Origin: a virus
Length of the DNA: 28,105 nucleotides
Reading direction: 5' to 3' (one strand)
IMG/VR virus record: IMGVR_UViG_3300002460_000141
Span: 1 to 28,105 of that record
Below are positions 7,117 through 14,354 of the stretch, one piece after another. The position numbers and the translations under genes were made by a program. Position 1 is the stretch's first letter. Every line of letters begins with the position of its first letter. Under the pieces are notes generated by a model. The model did not search any database. It saw nothing but the letters and a program-made list of their open reading frames with translations, and was not told the origin of the DNA.

Positions 7117-7305
7117 ATGCTCAGAGACGAAATCAGGTGGGCAATCAACCGCCACAGTGCGGAAAAAGGTAGCAACACGCCGGACTTTATCCTCGCGGAA
7201 TATCTCACGGACTGCCTGGTGGCCTTCGACAAGGCGGTGACACAACGGGCATCGTGGTACGGACGGAAAGTGTCAGCCAAGCCACCGCGAACTGACAGAC
7301 GATAG
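7117..7305 (+). CDS. small conserved phage protein
   Basis: A 62-residue protein with AAGGA five bases upstream of the ATG. It contains AINRHSAEKGSNTPDFILAE, then YLTDCLVAFDKAV and WYGRK, a pattern I recognise from many short uncharacterised phage proteins (N..S.ENGS.TPDFILA..L..CL.AF...V..R..WYG). Function is unknown. It follows the mini-ORF closely and heads a run of small accessory genes. Family recognition is from memory of the motif. Confidence 0.7.
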   Translation: MLRDEIRWAINRHSAEKGSNTPDFILAEYLTDCLVAFDKAVTQRASWYGRKVSAKPPRTDRR

Positions 7306-7349
7306 AAGTCCGCTGGACTGATTTGTCAGGCGGTACTTTGAAAGGACAA

Positions 7350-7577
7350 ATGAAACTCATCAGAATCGGACGAAATGAAAGACCATCAAGCATCGTCCGC
7401 AGATTCCTGTCCGCGCTGTGGGACAGGCTGCACCGACCGGACTTTGCGAACCACTTCTGCCCCGGCGAATCTGGCAGCGGCGGTTGGTCAGACAGATCAA
7501 ACAGTCCAAGCGTCTGCGGATACTGCGGTGCACCGAACGCTCAAGATCCCGCGGCTGGAAAGGACACCAATGGTTAA
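7350..7577 (+). CDS. uncertain small ORF, dual-frame region
   Basis: A 75-codon frame with AAAGGA just upstream, ending VCGYCGAPNAQDPAAGKDTNG at 7577 and overlapping the next gene by eight bases. A competing frame in the same DNA starts at 7375 with MKDHQASSADSCPRCGTGC and continues without a stop into the gene at 7570-7824. Both carry a Cys-x2-Cys pair and neither is recognised. CCTGTCC and GGACAGG at 7406-7427 form a 7-bp hairpin within it. I cannot decide which frame is used. Confidence 0.3.
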   Translation: MKLIRIGRNERPSSIVRRFLSALWDRLHRPDFANHFCPGESGSGGWSDRSNSPSVCGYCGAPNAQDPAAGKDTNG

Positions 7578-7824
7578 AACTTCCAAGAAGCGGTTGGCTA
7601 TCGTGAGTTTAATAGCCGCTTACTCTCACTACGTCGAACTGCTTGAGGAAGAAAACGGTGCAACAACTTCGCTCGCATGGATACACGGCTGGCGACCGAA
7701 GCGAGGGAACGTCGCACGAGGAAAACGCTATCGCGCCAAAATCTCACGACTCAAGGCGGCTTTCGACAAGATCACCTATGGCAAGTGCAGTGACCCACAC
7801 CCGCGTCGCACGGAGAACCAATGA
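7570..7824 (+). CDS. small conserved phage protein, helical
   Basis: An 84-residue protein. The start is the ATG at 7570 with GGAAAGGA about five bases upstream; the same frame is open further back to an ATG at 7375. Core features are IAAYSHYVELLEEENGATTS, then IHGWRPKRGNVARGKRYR and KISRLKAAFD. This matches a common short phage family (L...Y...L..L.EE...A...A..HGWR..R...G...R..I..L...L). Function is unknown; the predicted fold is a helical hairpin. Its TGA overlaps the next ATG (7821-7824). Confidence 0.65.
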   Translation: MVKTSKKRLAIVSLIAAYSHYVELLEEENGATTSLAWIHGWRPKRGNVARGKRYRAKISRLKAAFDKITYGKCSDPHPRRTENQ

Positions 7825-8492
7825 CAAATAAATCAAGGACCGTAGCGCGAACGCGGGAAGCGCGTTCGCTGAATCGGGTTATTAGCTGGCATCGTGGTAT
7901 AGTCACCACAGAATCGGGTGACGAACTGCCGGCGTGGGTGCTCAAGCATGGCAAACGAGTCATACTCTGCGCGACTTCAATGACTCCAATCATTGAAGCC
8001 GTATCGAAGCCTGACCGCAAATTCATCGCGGAAGCCATCGCCGCCAGCTTCCAGCTAACCAAAAAAGCTGAGGCGCGATGTGGTGCCACAGACTTCAACA
8101 CCAGCCCGAGCGTCGCCGTTCTCGCGCTTGACGTTCATGCGGTGGTTAGACCTCTGGTGTACCTCGCGTGTCCATACTCGCATCCTGTCCGCGCTGTGCG
8201 AGTGAGACGCTTCGAGGCTGTGAACCGCGCCGCCGCCAAGCTGATGCGCCAAGGACTGCACATCTTCTCGCCAATCAGCCACACGCACCCCATCGCGGAG
8301 ACGGGAGAGCTGCCGCTCGGGTGGGAATACTGGCAGGCATATGGCCGGGCGTACTTGACGCACTGCCACAAGCTCATCATCCTGCGACTGGACGGGTGGG
8401 ACCGAAGTAAGGGCGTCGAGGCTGAACTACGAATCGCAAACGAACTTGGTCTCACTGTGGAGTTCATGGATGAGATTGAACGTATCGGCTGA
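7821..8492 (+). CDS. DUF1937-type (deoxyribosyltransferase-like) protein with novel N-terminal extension
   Basis: A 223-residue protein. Residues about 112-221 match the DUF1937/nucleoside 2-deoxyribosyltransferase-like fold: VYLACPYSHP, then FEAVNRAAAKLMRQGLHIFS, PISHTHPIAETGELPLGWEY, CHKLIILRLDGWDRSKGV and ELGLTVEFMD. Members of this fold bind nucleosides or nucleotides; the exact reaction is not known for DUF1937. The first 110 residues (WHRGIVTTESGDELPAWVLK and on) are not part of that domain and are unrecognised, though they are open from the coupled ATG at 7821. It may be a true two-domain fusion, since no better start lies nearer the domain. Confidence 0.7.
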   Translation: MTNKSRTVARTREARSLNRVISWHRGIVTTESGDELPAWVLKHGKRVILCATSMTPIIEAVSKPDRKFIAEAIAASFQLTKKAEARCGATDFNTSPSVAVLALDVHAVVRPLVYLACPYSHPVRAVRVRRFEAVNRAAAKLMRQGLHIFSPISHTHPIAETGELPLGWEYWQAYGRAYLTHCHKLIILRLDGWDRSKGVEAELRIANELGLTVEFMDEIERIG

Positions 8493-8569
8493 CGGACGGC
8501 GGCCATGAGCGACAACTATAAAACCGGGGGAGCCATCTGATACCCCACAAACCCGGACGGAGCGGCGAG

Positions 8570-9025
8570 ATGGCCGCCGTTCCGTCCAGCAGCCTACAAG
8601 GCTGCTCCTCCTACGAAGACGCGGTCGGCAAAATCGTGGCTCTCGCCAAAGGACTGAGCCGTATGGGTCACCCCCGCGAGGCCGAGGCACAAGACCTGTG
8701 CAAGCTGGCAAACTGGCTGTGGAGGCAGAAGTACGGCAAACCACTGATCGAAGCAGCAAACGTCCGGGATGAGCCGCCCGACAGCGACGGTGGCTCGCAA
8801 CCCAAAGGAACAATGACAGACGAGGAACAACAGCAAGCAATCAAAGCCATCAATGAACTCTCACAATACGAGATGTGCCGACTGCGGAGATTCGCTCCCT
8901 GCGGCCACCCGTACTTCGACTCAACAATACCCGCCGTCTATGAAGCCTTCCAGAAACGGTACAAGGAACTCGGCGGTTTGACGCCCGAAATAAGTAAGGA
9001 GCTCGGATGGGATCGCCCATGCTAG
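8570..9025 (+). CDS. small phage protein, probable two-part ORF
   Basis: A 151-residue frame with GGAG upstream of the ATG at 8570. The second half, from M82 (ATG at 8813 with AAAGGAA just upstream), contains QYEMCRLRRFAPCGHPYFDS, then YEAFQKRYKELGGLTPEISK and LGW. This matches a frequent short phage protein (SQY.MA...RFAP.GHPYF....P....F..RF..LGG.TPEISK.LGW). The first half (VGKIVALAKGLSRMGHPREA and WLWRQKYGKPLIEA) also reads as plausible protein. It could be one fused protein or an internal start giving a 70-residue product. It ends five bases before the convergent minus-strand operon. Confidence 0.65.
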   Translation: MAAVPSSSLQGCSSYEDAVGKIVALAKGLSRMGHPREAEAQDLCKLANWLWRQKYGKPLIEAANVRDEPPDSDGGSQPKGTMTDEEQQQAIKAINELSQYEMCRLRRFAPCGHPYFDSTIPAVYEAFQKRYKELGGLTPEISKELGWDRPC

Positions 9026-9030
9026 AAAGG

Positions 9031-9216
9031 CTAAGTTGCGGATGATGGCTTGAGTTTACCTGTTCGCTCACGCACCGCCAGTCGCTGAAGCAACTGGCGT
9101 GATTCCTCGACTGTGCTGGTGGCATCGGGAGTGTCGTGCGCGTGTTCCAGAGCCAGCAGTTCCAACTGCCGCAACATCTCGATCTGCGCCTGCAAGGCGG
9201 TGTGGAAAGGATTCAC
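9031..9216 (-). CDS. small helical protein at end of late operon
   Basis: A 61-residue protein read from a GTG at 9216 that overlaps the previous TGA (GTGA). It is almost entirely helical and charged (QAQIEMLRQLELLALEHAHD then ESRQLLQRLAVRERTGKLK), with no membrane segment. It is the last gene of the late operon; its stop lies five bases from the stop of the convergent gene. No motif is recognised. Confidence 0.55.
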   Translation of the reverse strand: MNPFHTALQAQIEMLRQLELLALEHAHDTPDATSTVEESRQLLQRLAVRERTGKLKPSSAT

Positions 9217-9488
9217 CGGATTATCTCAACTAAGGCCGCCATGATGCCACCGGCTCCGCCGCCACTAACGGCGACGATGGCGATCAACTTCCATTTGGCG
9301 ATTTCCTGCGCCTGTTGCTGGCTGGCGGTAGCCGCCACCAAATGAAGCTTGATTGTTTCATCAGCTATGGCGCGAGCTTGCTCGCGGATCTTCGGCATGA
9401 TTCCATTGTCCAAAGCGCGGATCAGGGCCGCATCCGCCGCTTCATTGGCCACCAATCGGATGAGTCGTTCGAGTTGTTCATCGGTCAT
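9213..9488 (-). CDS. small membrane protein in lysis-like cassette
   Basis: A 91-residue protein. The ATG at 9488 was chosen because it overlaps the hydrolase stop (ATGA, 9485-9488); a GTG further upstream would overlap more. The N-terminal two-thirds is amphipathic helix (DEQLERLIRLVANEAADAAL). One membrane segment, KLIAIVAVSGGGAGGIMAAL, lies near the C-terminus at about 66-88, with Gly-rich packing. It may be a holin-like or antiholin-like protein, or an accessory of the hydrolase; this is inferred from position. Confidence 0.6.
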   Translation of the reverse strand: MTDEQLERLIRLVANEAADAALIRALDNGIMPKIREQARAIADETIKLHLVAATASQQQAQEIAKWKLIAIVAVSGGGAGGIMAALVEIIR

Positions 9489-10087
9489 TGGGTCACCGTT
9501 CCCACTGTCCAGTCCCACCACCGCTCGCTAGTAAACCAAGAATGCTCACGGCCAGGCTTGTAATTCAGCCTGATCCGGTGTTGCAACTCAAGCGGTAAGT
9601 TCTGCGAGCGCAAGCCCAATGTCCCATAACCGACCCAGCGCCGCCAGGACCGGCGTTGGACAGCTAACAGTGTTTGATCATTGGGACCGCCGTGGACAAT
9701 GACTTCGTCAATCAGCCCGGCGCGCAATAATTCCGCATAACCGTTCTGTTCCCAGTCAGCGGAACACGCCGGCGCGAATAAGCGGACCGTCTTGAACGGC
9801 ACGTGTGCCCTCGCCATGGCCCCAGCCAATAGCACGGCCCCATAACTGTGAGCGATCCCATGTAGTTCTCCCCACCCCAAATTCAATAAAATGTGATTGG
9901 CCAACACGTGAACGTTCCAACGTCTCCACAATAGGGAACTTACCGGTCCACCTTTCCAGGGCAATGAAGTGGCACTGTCAGGCCCCGGTCGCGCTTCAAT
10001 TTCACGCGCCAACTGATCATGCCAACCAGGATTGGCCGTCCATTGATTGATGCCATGCACAATGAGAAAATGACGTTCATTGATCAT
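9485..10087 (-). CDS. alpha/beta hydrolase (esterase/lipase-like), possible lysis esterase
   Basis: A 200-residue protein. HFLIVHGINQW near the N-terminus gives the strand and oxyanion-loop HG. The nucleophile elbow is GIAHSYGAVLL with candidate Ser81 (A-H-S-Y-G, first Gly of GxSxG replaced by Ala). Candidate acid is D137 in HGGPNDQ and candidate His is H182 in GREHSWF, so order and spacing fit a Ser-Asp-His triad. No signal peptide or membrane segment is seen. It lies between a lipoprotein-plus-micropeptide pair and a membrane protein, all with 4-base overlaps. Lysis or envelope ester hydrolysis is therefore plausible, as for LysB esterases of mycobacteriophages, but no sequence link to LysB is claimed. 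Intracellular roles remain possible. Confidence 0.7.
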   Translation of the reverse strand: MINERHFLIVHGINQWTANPGWHDQLAREIEARPGPDSATSLPWKGGPVSSLLWRRWNVHVLANHILLNLGWGELHGIAHSYGAVLLAGAMARAHVPFKTVRLFAPACSADWEQNGYAELLRAGLIDEVIVHGGPNDQTLLAVQRRSWRRWVGYGTLGLRSQNLPLELQHRIRLNYKPGREHSWFTSERWWDWTVGTVTQ

Positions 10088-10185
10088 AAAATTGGATAGC
10101 CCGACCGTGCTGAGTAGGCACTGATGGTCAGATTACTGGGAGGCAACTGCCACCGGATTTCTCCCGCATCGGGCAAAAAGTTCAT
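10084..10185 (-). CDS. 33-residue coupled small protein
   Basis: Encodes MNFLPDAGEIRWQLPPSNLT plus 13 more residues ending SGYPIL. Its ATG overlaps the lipoprotein TGA (10182-10185) and its TGA overlaps the hydrolase ATG (10084-10087), so it exactly bridges the two with ATGA overlaps at both ends. That geometry, repeated along the operon, is the main support. The product is polar with no membrane segment or motif, and is not recognised. Confidence 0.5.
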   Translation of the reverse strand: MNFLPDAGEIRWQLPPSNLTISAYSARSGYPIL

Positions 10186-10418
10186 TGGCCTGTCACCGCT
10201 GAATGCGCCGCGACACCGATCAACTTGCCGGCCGCCGCCCCAAACGCTTTGTAGGTTTCTTCGGTGCCCATCGCCATCGCCGTGATTTTGTCGCCGGCGA
10301 CTGTCACATTCGCGTTGCCAGTGGCCCGCACGACGACCCGCGAACCATCGGGCCGATGCACGTCAACCGTGACACAACCACTGAGTAATCCGAACGCGAG
10401 CAGGATCATAGTCTTCAT
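10182..10418 (-). CDS. small lipoprotein (possible outer-membrane spanin-like)
   Basis: A 78-residue protein. The start at 10418 overlaps the previous stop and has GGAG about eight bases upstream. It has a short lipoprotein signal peptide MKTMILLAFGLLSGC with lipobox LSGC and the acylated Cys at 15. The mature part is small and beta/helix mixed (VTVDVHRPDGSRVVVRATGN). With a two-membrane-segment protein just upstream and a hydrolase downstream it could be an o-spanin or other lysis lipoprotein; lack of Pro-rich Rz1 character leaves this open. Export as a lipoprotein is well supported, the role is not. Confidence 0.65.
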   Translation of the reverse strand: MKTMILLAFGLLSGCVTVDVHRPDGSRVVVRATGNANVTVAGDKITAMAMGTEETYKAFGAAAGKLIGVAAHSAVTGQ

Positions 10419-10648
10419 GGTTTGATCTCCGGTTTTTTTCCGTTCTGCCACTGATGGTAACTGTTGTTGAAGAAGGCCACCACCGTCGCCAAGCCGGAAC
10501 AGATACCGGCCAGAACGGAAGCCAGAATGCGCACGCGATCAGGCATGTAGTGGTACTCGGCCGCTTTGTTGAACTCGGCGGAGATGGGCGCAAAAAAAGA
10601 TAGTAAGAACAATAGCGCGCACATCGTGCTGACCATCGAACCACTCAT
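10415..10648 (-). CDS. two-membrane-segment protein, holin candidate
   Basis: A 77-residue protein from the ATG at 10648 (a GTG three codons upstream is an alternative). Two hydrophobic segments are visible: STMCALLFLLSFFAPISA near the N-terminus and VRILASVLAGICSGLATVVA at about 43-63. A charged, polar tail follows (NSYHQWQNGKKPEIKP). Size, two segments and basic tail fit a class II-type holin, and it opens the cassette lipoprotein, micropeptide, hydrolase, membrane protein. The first segment might instead be a signal peptide. Its stop overlaps the lipoprotein ATG (10415-10418). Confidence 0.55.
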   Translation of the reverse strand: MSGSMVSTMCALLFLLSFFAPISAEFNKAAEYHYMPDRVRILASVLAGICSGLATVVAFFNNSYHQWQNGKKPEIKP

Positions 10649-10676
10649 TCTGGCCACCCGCTAAAAGCATGTTGGT

Positions 10677-13133
10677 TCATCGGGGCGAAATTGATAAGGG
10701 GCGCATGGTGTTTGGCGTTTTAGGAATAAATGGAATCTCCACTTGCCGGATGATCCGGGCTTCCACCAACAAGCGTTGCAATTGTTGTCGCAATTCAATT
10801 TCGCGGCGGTTTCGCGCTAGTTCTAATCGAATCGGTGTCCGTTTCAACCCGAAGATACCGGCGGAGATTTGTTGTTTGACTGTGCGCCCGCGGAACTCAG
10901 GTTCCAATTCCGACCGCAATTCGCCTTCAATGGATTTCAGAAGTTTTTCCGGGAATTCAAACGCCAAGGGCGGAGCATAGAATTTGGTCAGATACTTCAT
11001 AATCGCGCCCCCGATCTGTTGCGGTTCGGTCGCCGTTGCGGGAATGATTGGTTTGCCAAAGAAATCCTGGTTGCGCGCCAGTTCGGCAATGACGTTCAGA
11101 GCGGGGAACTTCGTCAAGGCCGTCTGCGCCACTGTGGCGCCACGTTTTTCCGCCGTGAAAAATTCGCCCGTGAACACGTCGCCAAACGGCAACATGTACG
11201 TCATATCGAAATAAGCGGCTCGGCCAAACCGATCTTTTTGCGGGAGACGAATGAAAAAACCATTGCGGATATAGTCCGGCTCGTTTTCTCTTTCGGCCTT
11301 CAATTCAGCCACCGGTGACAAGGATTCAATAGCGGATTTGATCTTGCCGATGTTGCTGATGGCGGTTGGTTTCGTCAACAAAGTCCGGCCCACTTGACCC
11401 GTGGCTTTATAACTGAACGTGATGAACGGGAATCCAAAAACGCTTTCGCGCACTTTGCGAATGAAAGGCGTGACCTGTGTGTAATTGAAAGTGGCACGTT
11501 CACTTATTTTCCAAGCGTCATCAGGACTGAGACCTTTGCCACGCTGGAAGATGTACTGCGAGAGCTTCGCCCATTCTTCTTCCTTCTGGTAAATGTTGCT
11601 CACTTTATCAATTGCTTTTCGGAAAGCGCCACCAACTCGGTTCATCTCCTGGCCATTCAACAAGGATCGCAATTCGGCAGCCGCAAAAGTATCCAGTCCC
11701 AATCCCACTGCTCGGGCCTCCTGATACCACCGGCCTTTGGTCGCCAATTGATGCGCGGCAGTCGCATAAACATCCAACCGCGCCGGGTTCAAACCCTCGA
11801 AATGGTTCAAAATGAAATTGGACAGCATGTTGCGAACGTGCGTAGCCGGATTGGCGATCACCTTGCCGAACTTGAAACCAGCGACCAGTTTGCGGCCCAA
11901 TGTCGGTTCCGGTTTACGGACAAGTTCATTGATGTAAAGCGCGATTGGTTCCGGTACATACTTTCCCGCCAAGGCACCCAAGGCGCGATTATCGACTTTG
12001 CCGACCAGCGTCAAGCCGGGCAACCCCACATCCGAACCGAATTTTTCGGCCGTGAATTTGAACAGTTTGGCCATTTCATTGGCCCGCACCAATTGCACCA
12101 TCGCTTTGGCGGTGGGATAACCGGCCTCCAAAATCTCACCCAAAGCTTCCCGGACATCGGGCGCTAAATCTTTCCGGTGCTTGAACCGATCAAGATTGAT
12201 GCGCAATGGTCTCTTGCCCGCCATCAATCCGAAAGTTTGCTTGCCGATTTCATGGTGGCGGTAGAGATTGGCGATATATTCACCAACGTTGCGTTCGTAC
12301 ACTTCCGGTTTTAACAGGCCATTGGCAACGGATTCTCGTCCGAGTCGATCAAGTTCTTTGAAGGCTGGCAACGCGGCATCCAAATCCGCCGGACTTAAAA
12401 TCCGCCGTAATTCATCGGCGGACCGGCGGACTAATTGACCGCTGGCGTTGCGCGTCAGAAAAGCGCGTTGAGTTTCCGGGCTTAAAGCCAGCAAAGGTTT
12501 GGCGAGGTCCATGACGTTTTGCTGTCCAATCGCGACGGCCCGCAGTGAACGATCAAACGTTTCTCGAAACGGTTGAGGTAACCCATAACCGTAGATCAAC
12601 TTTTGACCAAAGAAATCTCCGACACGTTTGGCGCTGCGGGCCACTCGGGAAGTTTCAGCAGCGGCGGTGACCCCAGCGCCAATGGCCGCGCGCACTTTCC
12701 GAACGCCACCCAGCAATGATTTACCCGTGCCGCCGACTGGCAGATAAGTCAGTGGATCGACCGCAATATCGAGGGCCACGCCGGCTATTACGCCGGGCAA
12801 ACCATATTCTCCGAGCGCATCCTGATCGCTGAAACTCTGCCGAGTCCGCACCCCTTCGGCAAACCCCTTCCCTTTCAGAACGCCCGTCACGCCATATTGG
12901 AGCGCATTGAGCGAATCGAAAATATCCTGAACTGGTCCGCCGCTGAAAATTCGGCGTGGATCCTCGCCGGCCGTCCGGGCCAAAATGTCGGCAGCTTGTT
13001 CCGCGAAACCTGTTTGCCGGGCAGTCTCAACCAGCCCGGCTGAAGTTTTCAAATCGGGCGAGGAGGGACTTGAAAACGTCAAGCCGGCGCGGGACCTGGT
13101 TCGATCCGTGGGAGCGGAAATGATGAAAGCCAT
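10677..13133 (-). CDS. large internal virion / polyvalent-type phage protein
   Basis: An 818-residue protein. The N-terminal third has GEYGLPGVIAGVALDIAVDP and TYLPVGGTGKSLLGG, a hydrophobic Gly-rich segment followed by long charged helices. The middle has FKFGKVIANPATHVRNMLSN, resembling the NP.T..RN...N segments of C-terminal domains in large phage polyvalent and internal virion proteins. Later parts include WKISERATFNYTQVTPFIRK and FGFPFITFSYKATGQ. No lytic transglycosylase, protease or nuclease motif was recognised. Its place at the end of the structural genes, just before the lysis cassette, fits an ejected internal (pilot) protein that helps DNA cross the envelope. Role is inferred. Confidence 0.65.
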   Translation of the reverse strand: MAFIISAPTDRTRSRAGLTFSSPSSPDLKTSAGLVETARQTGFAEQAADILARTAGEDPRRIFSGGPVQDIFDSLNALQYGVTGVLKGKGFAEGVRTRQSFSDQDALGEYGLPGVIAGVALDIAVDPLTYLPVGGTGKSLLGGVRKVRAAIGAGVTAAAETSRVARSAKRVGDFFGQKLIYGYGLPQPFRETFDRSLRAVAIGQQNVMDLAKPLLALSPETQRAFLTRNASGQLVRRSADELRRILSPADLDAALPAFKELDRLGRESVANGLLKPEVYERNVGEYIANLYRHHEIGKQTFGLMAGKRPLRINLDRFKHRKDLAPDVREALGEILEAGYPTAKAMVQLVRANEMAKLFKFTAEKFGSDVGLPGLTLVGKVDNRALGALAGKYVPEPIALYINELVRKPEPTLGRKLVAGFKFGKVIANPATHVRNMLSNFILNHFEGLNPARLDVYATAAHQLATKGRWYQEARAVGLGLDTFAAAELRSLLNGQEMNRVGGAFRKAIDKVSNIYQKEEEWAKLSQYIFQRGKGLSPDDAWKISERATFNYTQVTPFIRKVRESVFGFPFITFSYKATGQVGRTLLTKPTAISNIGKIKSAIESLSPVAELKAERENEPDYIRNGFFIRLPQKDRFGRAAYFDMTYMLPFGDVFTGEFFTAEKRGATVAQTALTKFPALNVIAELARNQDFFGKPIIPATATEPQQIGGAIMKYLTKFYAPPLAFEFPEKLLKSIEGELRSELEPEFRGRTVKQQISAGIFGLKRTPIRLELARNRREIELRQQLQRLLVEARIIRQVEIPFIPKTPNTMRPLSISPR

Positions 13134-13139
13134 GTTGCA

Positions 13140-14345
13140 TTACCTACCGTACAATCTTTGGAACATACTTTCCCGCAGAGTTGATTCAGGTTGAACTTCA
13201 ATTGCCCCAGGAAGATTTGGACTGGACCGCGTCTGTGGTTGGGCCGGAGTGGTCTGTCTATCGGCAGTGGCAGGCGGGCGCGGTACGGGAAACAGTTTCC
13301 TCAAGAAAGAAGGTCGCGGACCGGTGCGCGGCACCACAATCTTTCGGAGCGCCAGACGATTCTGGATGATCGCATCGGCTTCGTGTTGTGTGAACAACTT
13401 GGAGGCCAGAAGCAGCGCGGTTAATTCCTTTTTAATTTCCGGTTTGATGTCATTGCCATCTTTGGTCAAAGCGTTGGGAGTTAGCAAGGTCTGCCCAATG
13501 ACCTGATCGAATTCTTGAGACAATTCTCGTCTGGCCTGACTTAGTACAAATTCCTGATCCTCGAGGGGTAATTTGGAAATTGTCTCTAAATTGCCGAGTT
13601 TAGTCTCTTGGATTGCCAATCGTGACAAGGCCGGAGCATCTGCCAGTGAAGGCGACGAAGGTTCCATCGGCCCGGTCGCAATCGGATTGCCTGCCGAATC
13701 GAAGCGCATTTGACCTGGCCCCAAGGTGAAAGCCCGGTCTGATATTCGTGGTTCCGGCGTAGTAGGATAAAACCCCATTCCCCCAGCCCTCATTCCTGGT
13801 GGCGGAACAAAACCAGTGGCGATTCCTCTGGACACAGGCAAGGCGCCCGGCGGTTCACCCTCCGTCGTTGGCAGGAACTGTCCGCTGGGCGGCAATGGCG
13901 CTGGCTGTTCGATCACCGGTTCCGGCGCAAATGGCGTACCCTGACCGCTACTGACGAGGCGCTCGGCGATGTTGCGTTGGAATGCGGTTTGCTCAGCCGC
14001 TTCTGAAACATCAGCCGATGATGCGGCAAAACCGCCCAGCCGACTCGTATCAATGCCGATCCGGTTGGCGGAAGGCCCCCAAAGTGATACAAAATTGCGT
14101 GCCGTGGCGCCGCTCGGATCGGACTTGTTCATCGCCAACACGTTCTTGGCGGCATCATTCAGGTAATCCAACTGCATCTTGCCAAGATCAAGTTTCTGTT
14201 GCTGGATGGTATTGAGCAGATTGAATCCCTGCTGAACACCGCGAAATCCGGTCTCAGCCAAATTAGGTTGGCGCATCAGATCGGAACCGAATTGTGCCAA
14301 AGTCGGTTGCAGCGGATTTTGTGGTTGTGCGGTGAATTCAGGCAT
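13140..14345 (-). CDS. Gln/Pro-rich virion-module protein
   Basis: A protein of about 401 residues. The start is the ATG at 14345; a TTG two codons earlier is an alternative and neither has a strong Shine-Dalgarno. The N-terminus is helical and Gln-rich (FNLLNTIQQQKLDLGKMQLD), the centre is Pro/Gly-rich and probably disordered (residues about 145-235), a helical segment follows (DQEFVLSQARRELSQEFDQV), and the end is basic and Pro-rich. Such layout is common in podovirus internal or tail-associated proteins, but no family is recognised. It sits between a similar Gln-rich protein and the 818-residue protein. Confidence 0.6.
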   Translation of the reverse strand: MPEFTAQPQNPLQPTLAQFGSDLMRQPNLAETGFRGVQQGFNLLNTIQQQKLDLGKMQLDYLNDAAKNVLAMNKSDPSGATARNFVSLWGPSANRIGIDTSRLGGFAASSADVSEAAEQTAFQRNIAERLVSSGQGTPFAPEPVIEQPAPLPPSGQFLPTTEGEPPGALPVSRGIATGFVPPPGMRAGGMGFYPTTPEPRISDRAFTLGPGQMRFDSAGNPIATGPMEPSSPSLADAPALSRLAIQETKLGNLETISKLPLEDQEFVLSQARRELSQEFDQVIGQTLLTPNALTKDGNDIKPEIKKELTALLLASKLFTQHEADAIIQNRLALRKIVVPRTGPRPSFLRKLFPVPRPPATADRQTTPAQPQTRSSPNLPGAIEVQPESTLRESMFQRLYGR

Positions 14346-14354
14346 AATCAAAGG

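Noticed and set aside
8504-8539. 11-codon ORF starting at an ATG after the DUF1937 gene
   Set aside because: Very short, no ribosome-binding site and no stop/start overlap with neighbours.
9000-9040. Terminator between the converging arms
   Set aside because: Only a five-base-pair ATGGG/CCCAT hairpin without a T tract was found, inside the end of the plus-strand gene.
10363-10644. Alternative minus-strand frame overlapping the holin candidate
   Set aside because: It is out of frame with the ATGA-coupled membrane protein and reads as an Arg/Trp-rich shadow.
11394-12167. 257-codon plus-strand open frame inside the 818-residue gene
   Set aside because: It mirrors the minus-strand coding frame, no family was recognised, and no plus-strand neighbours or ribosome-binding site support it.
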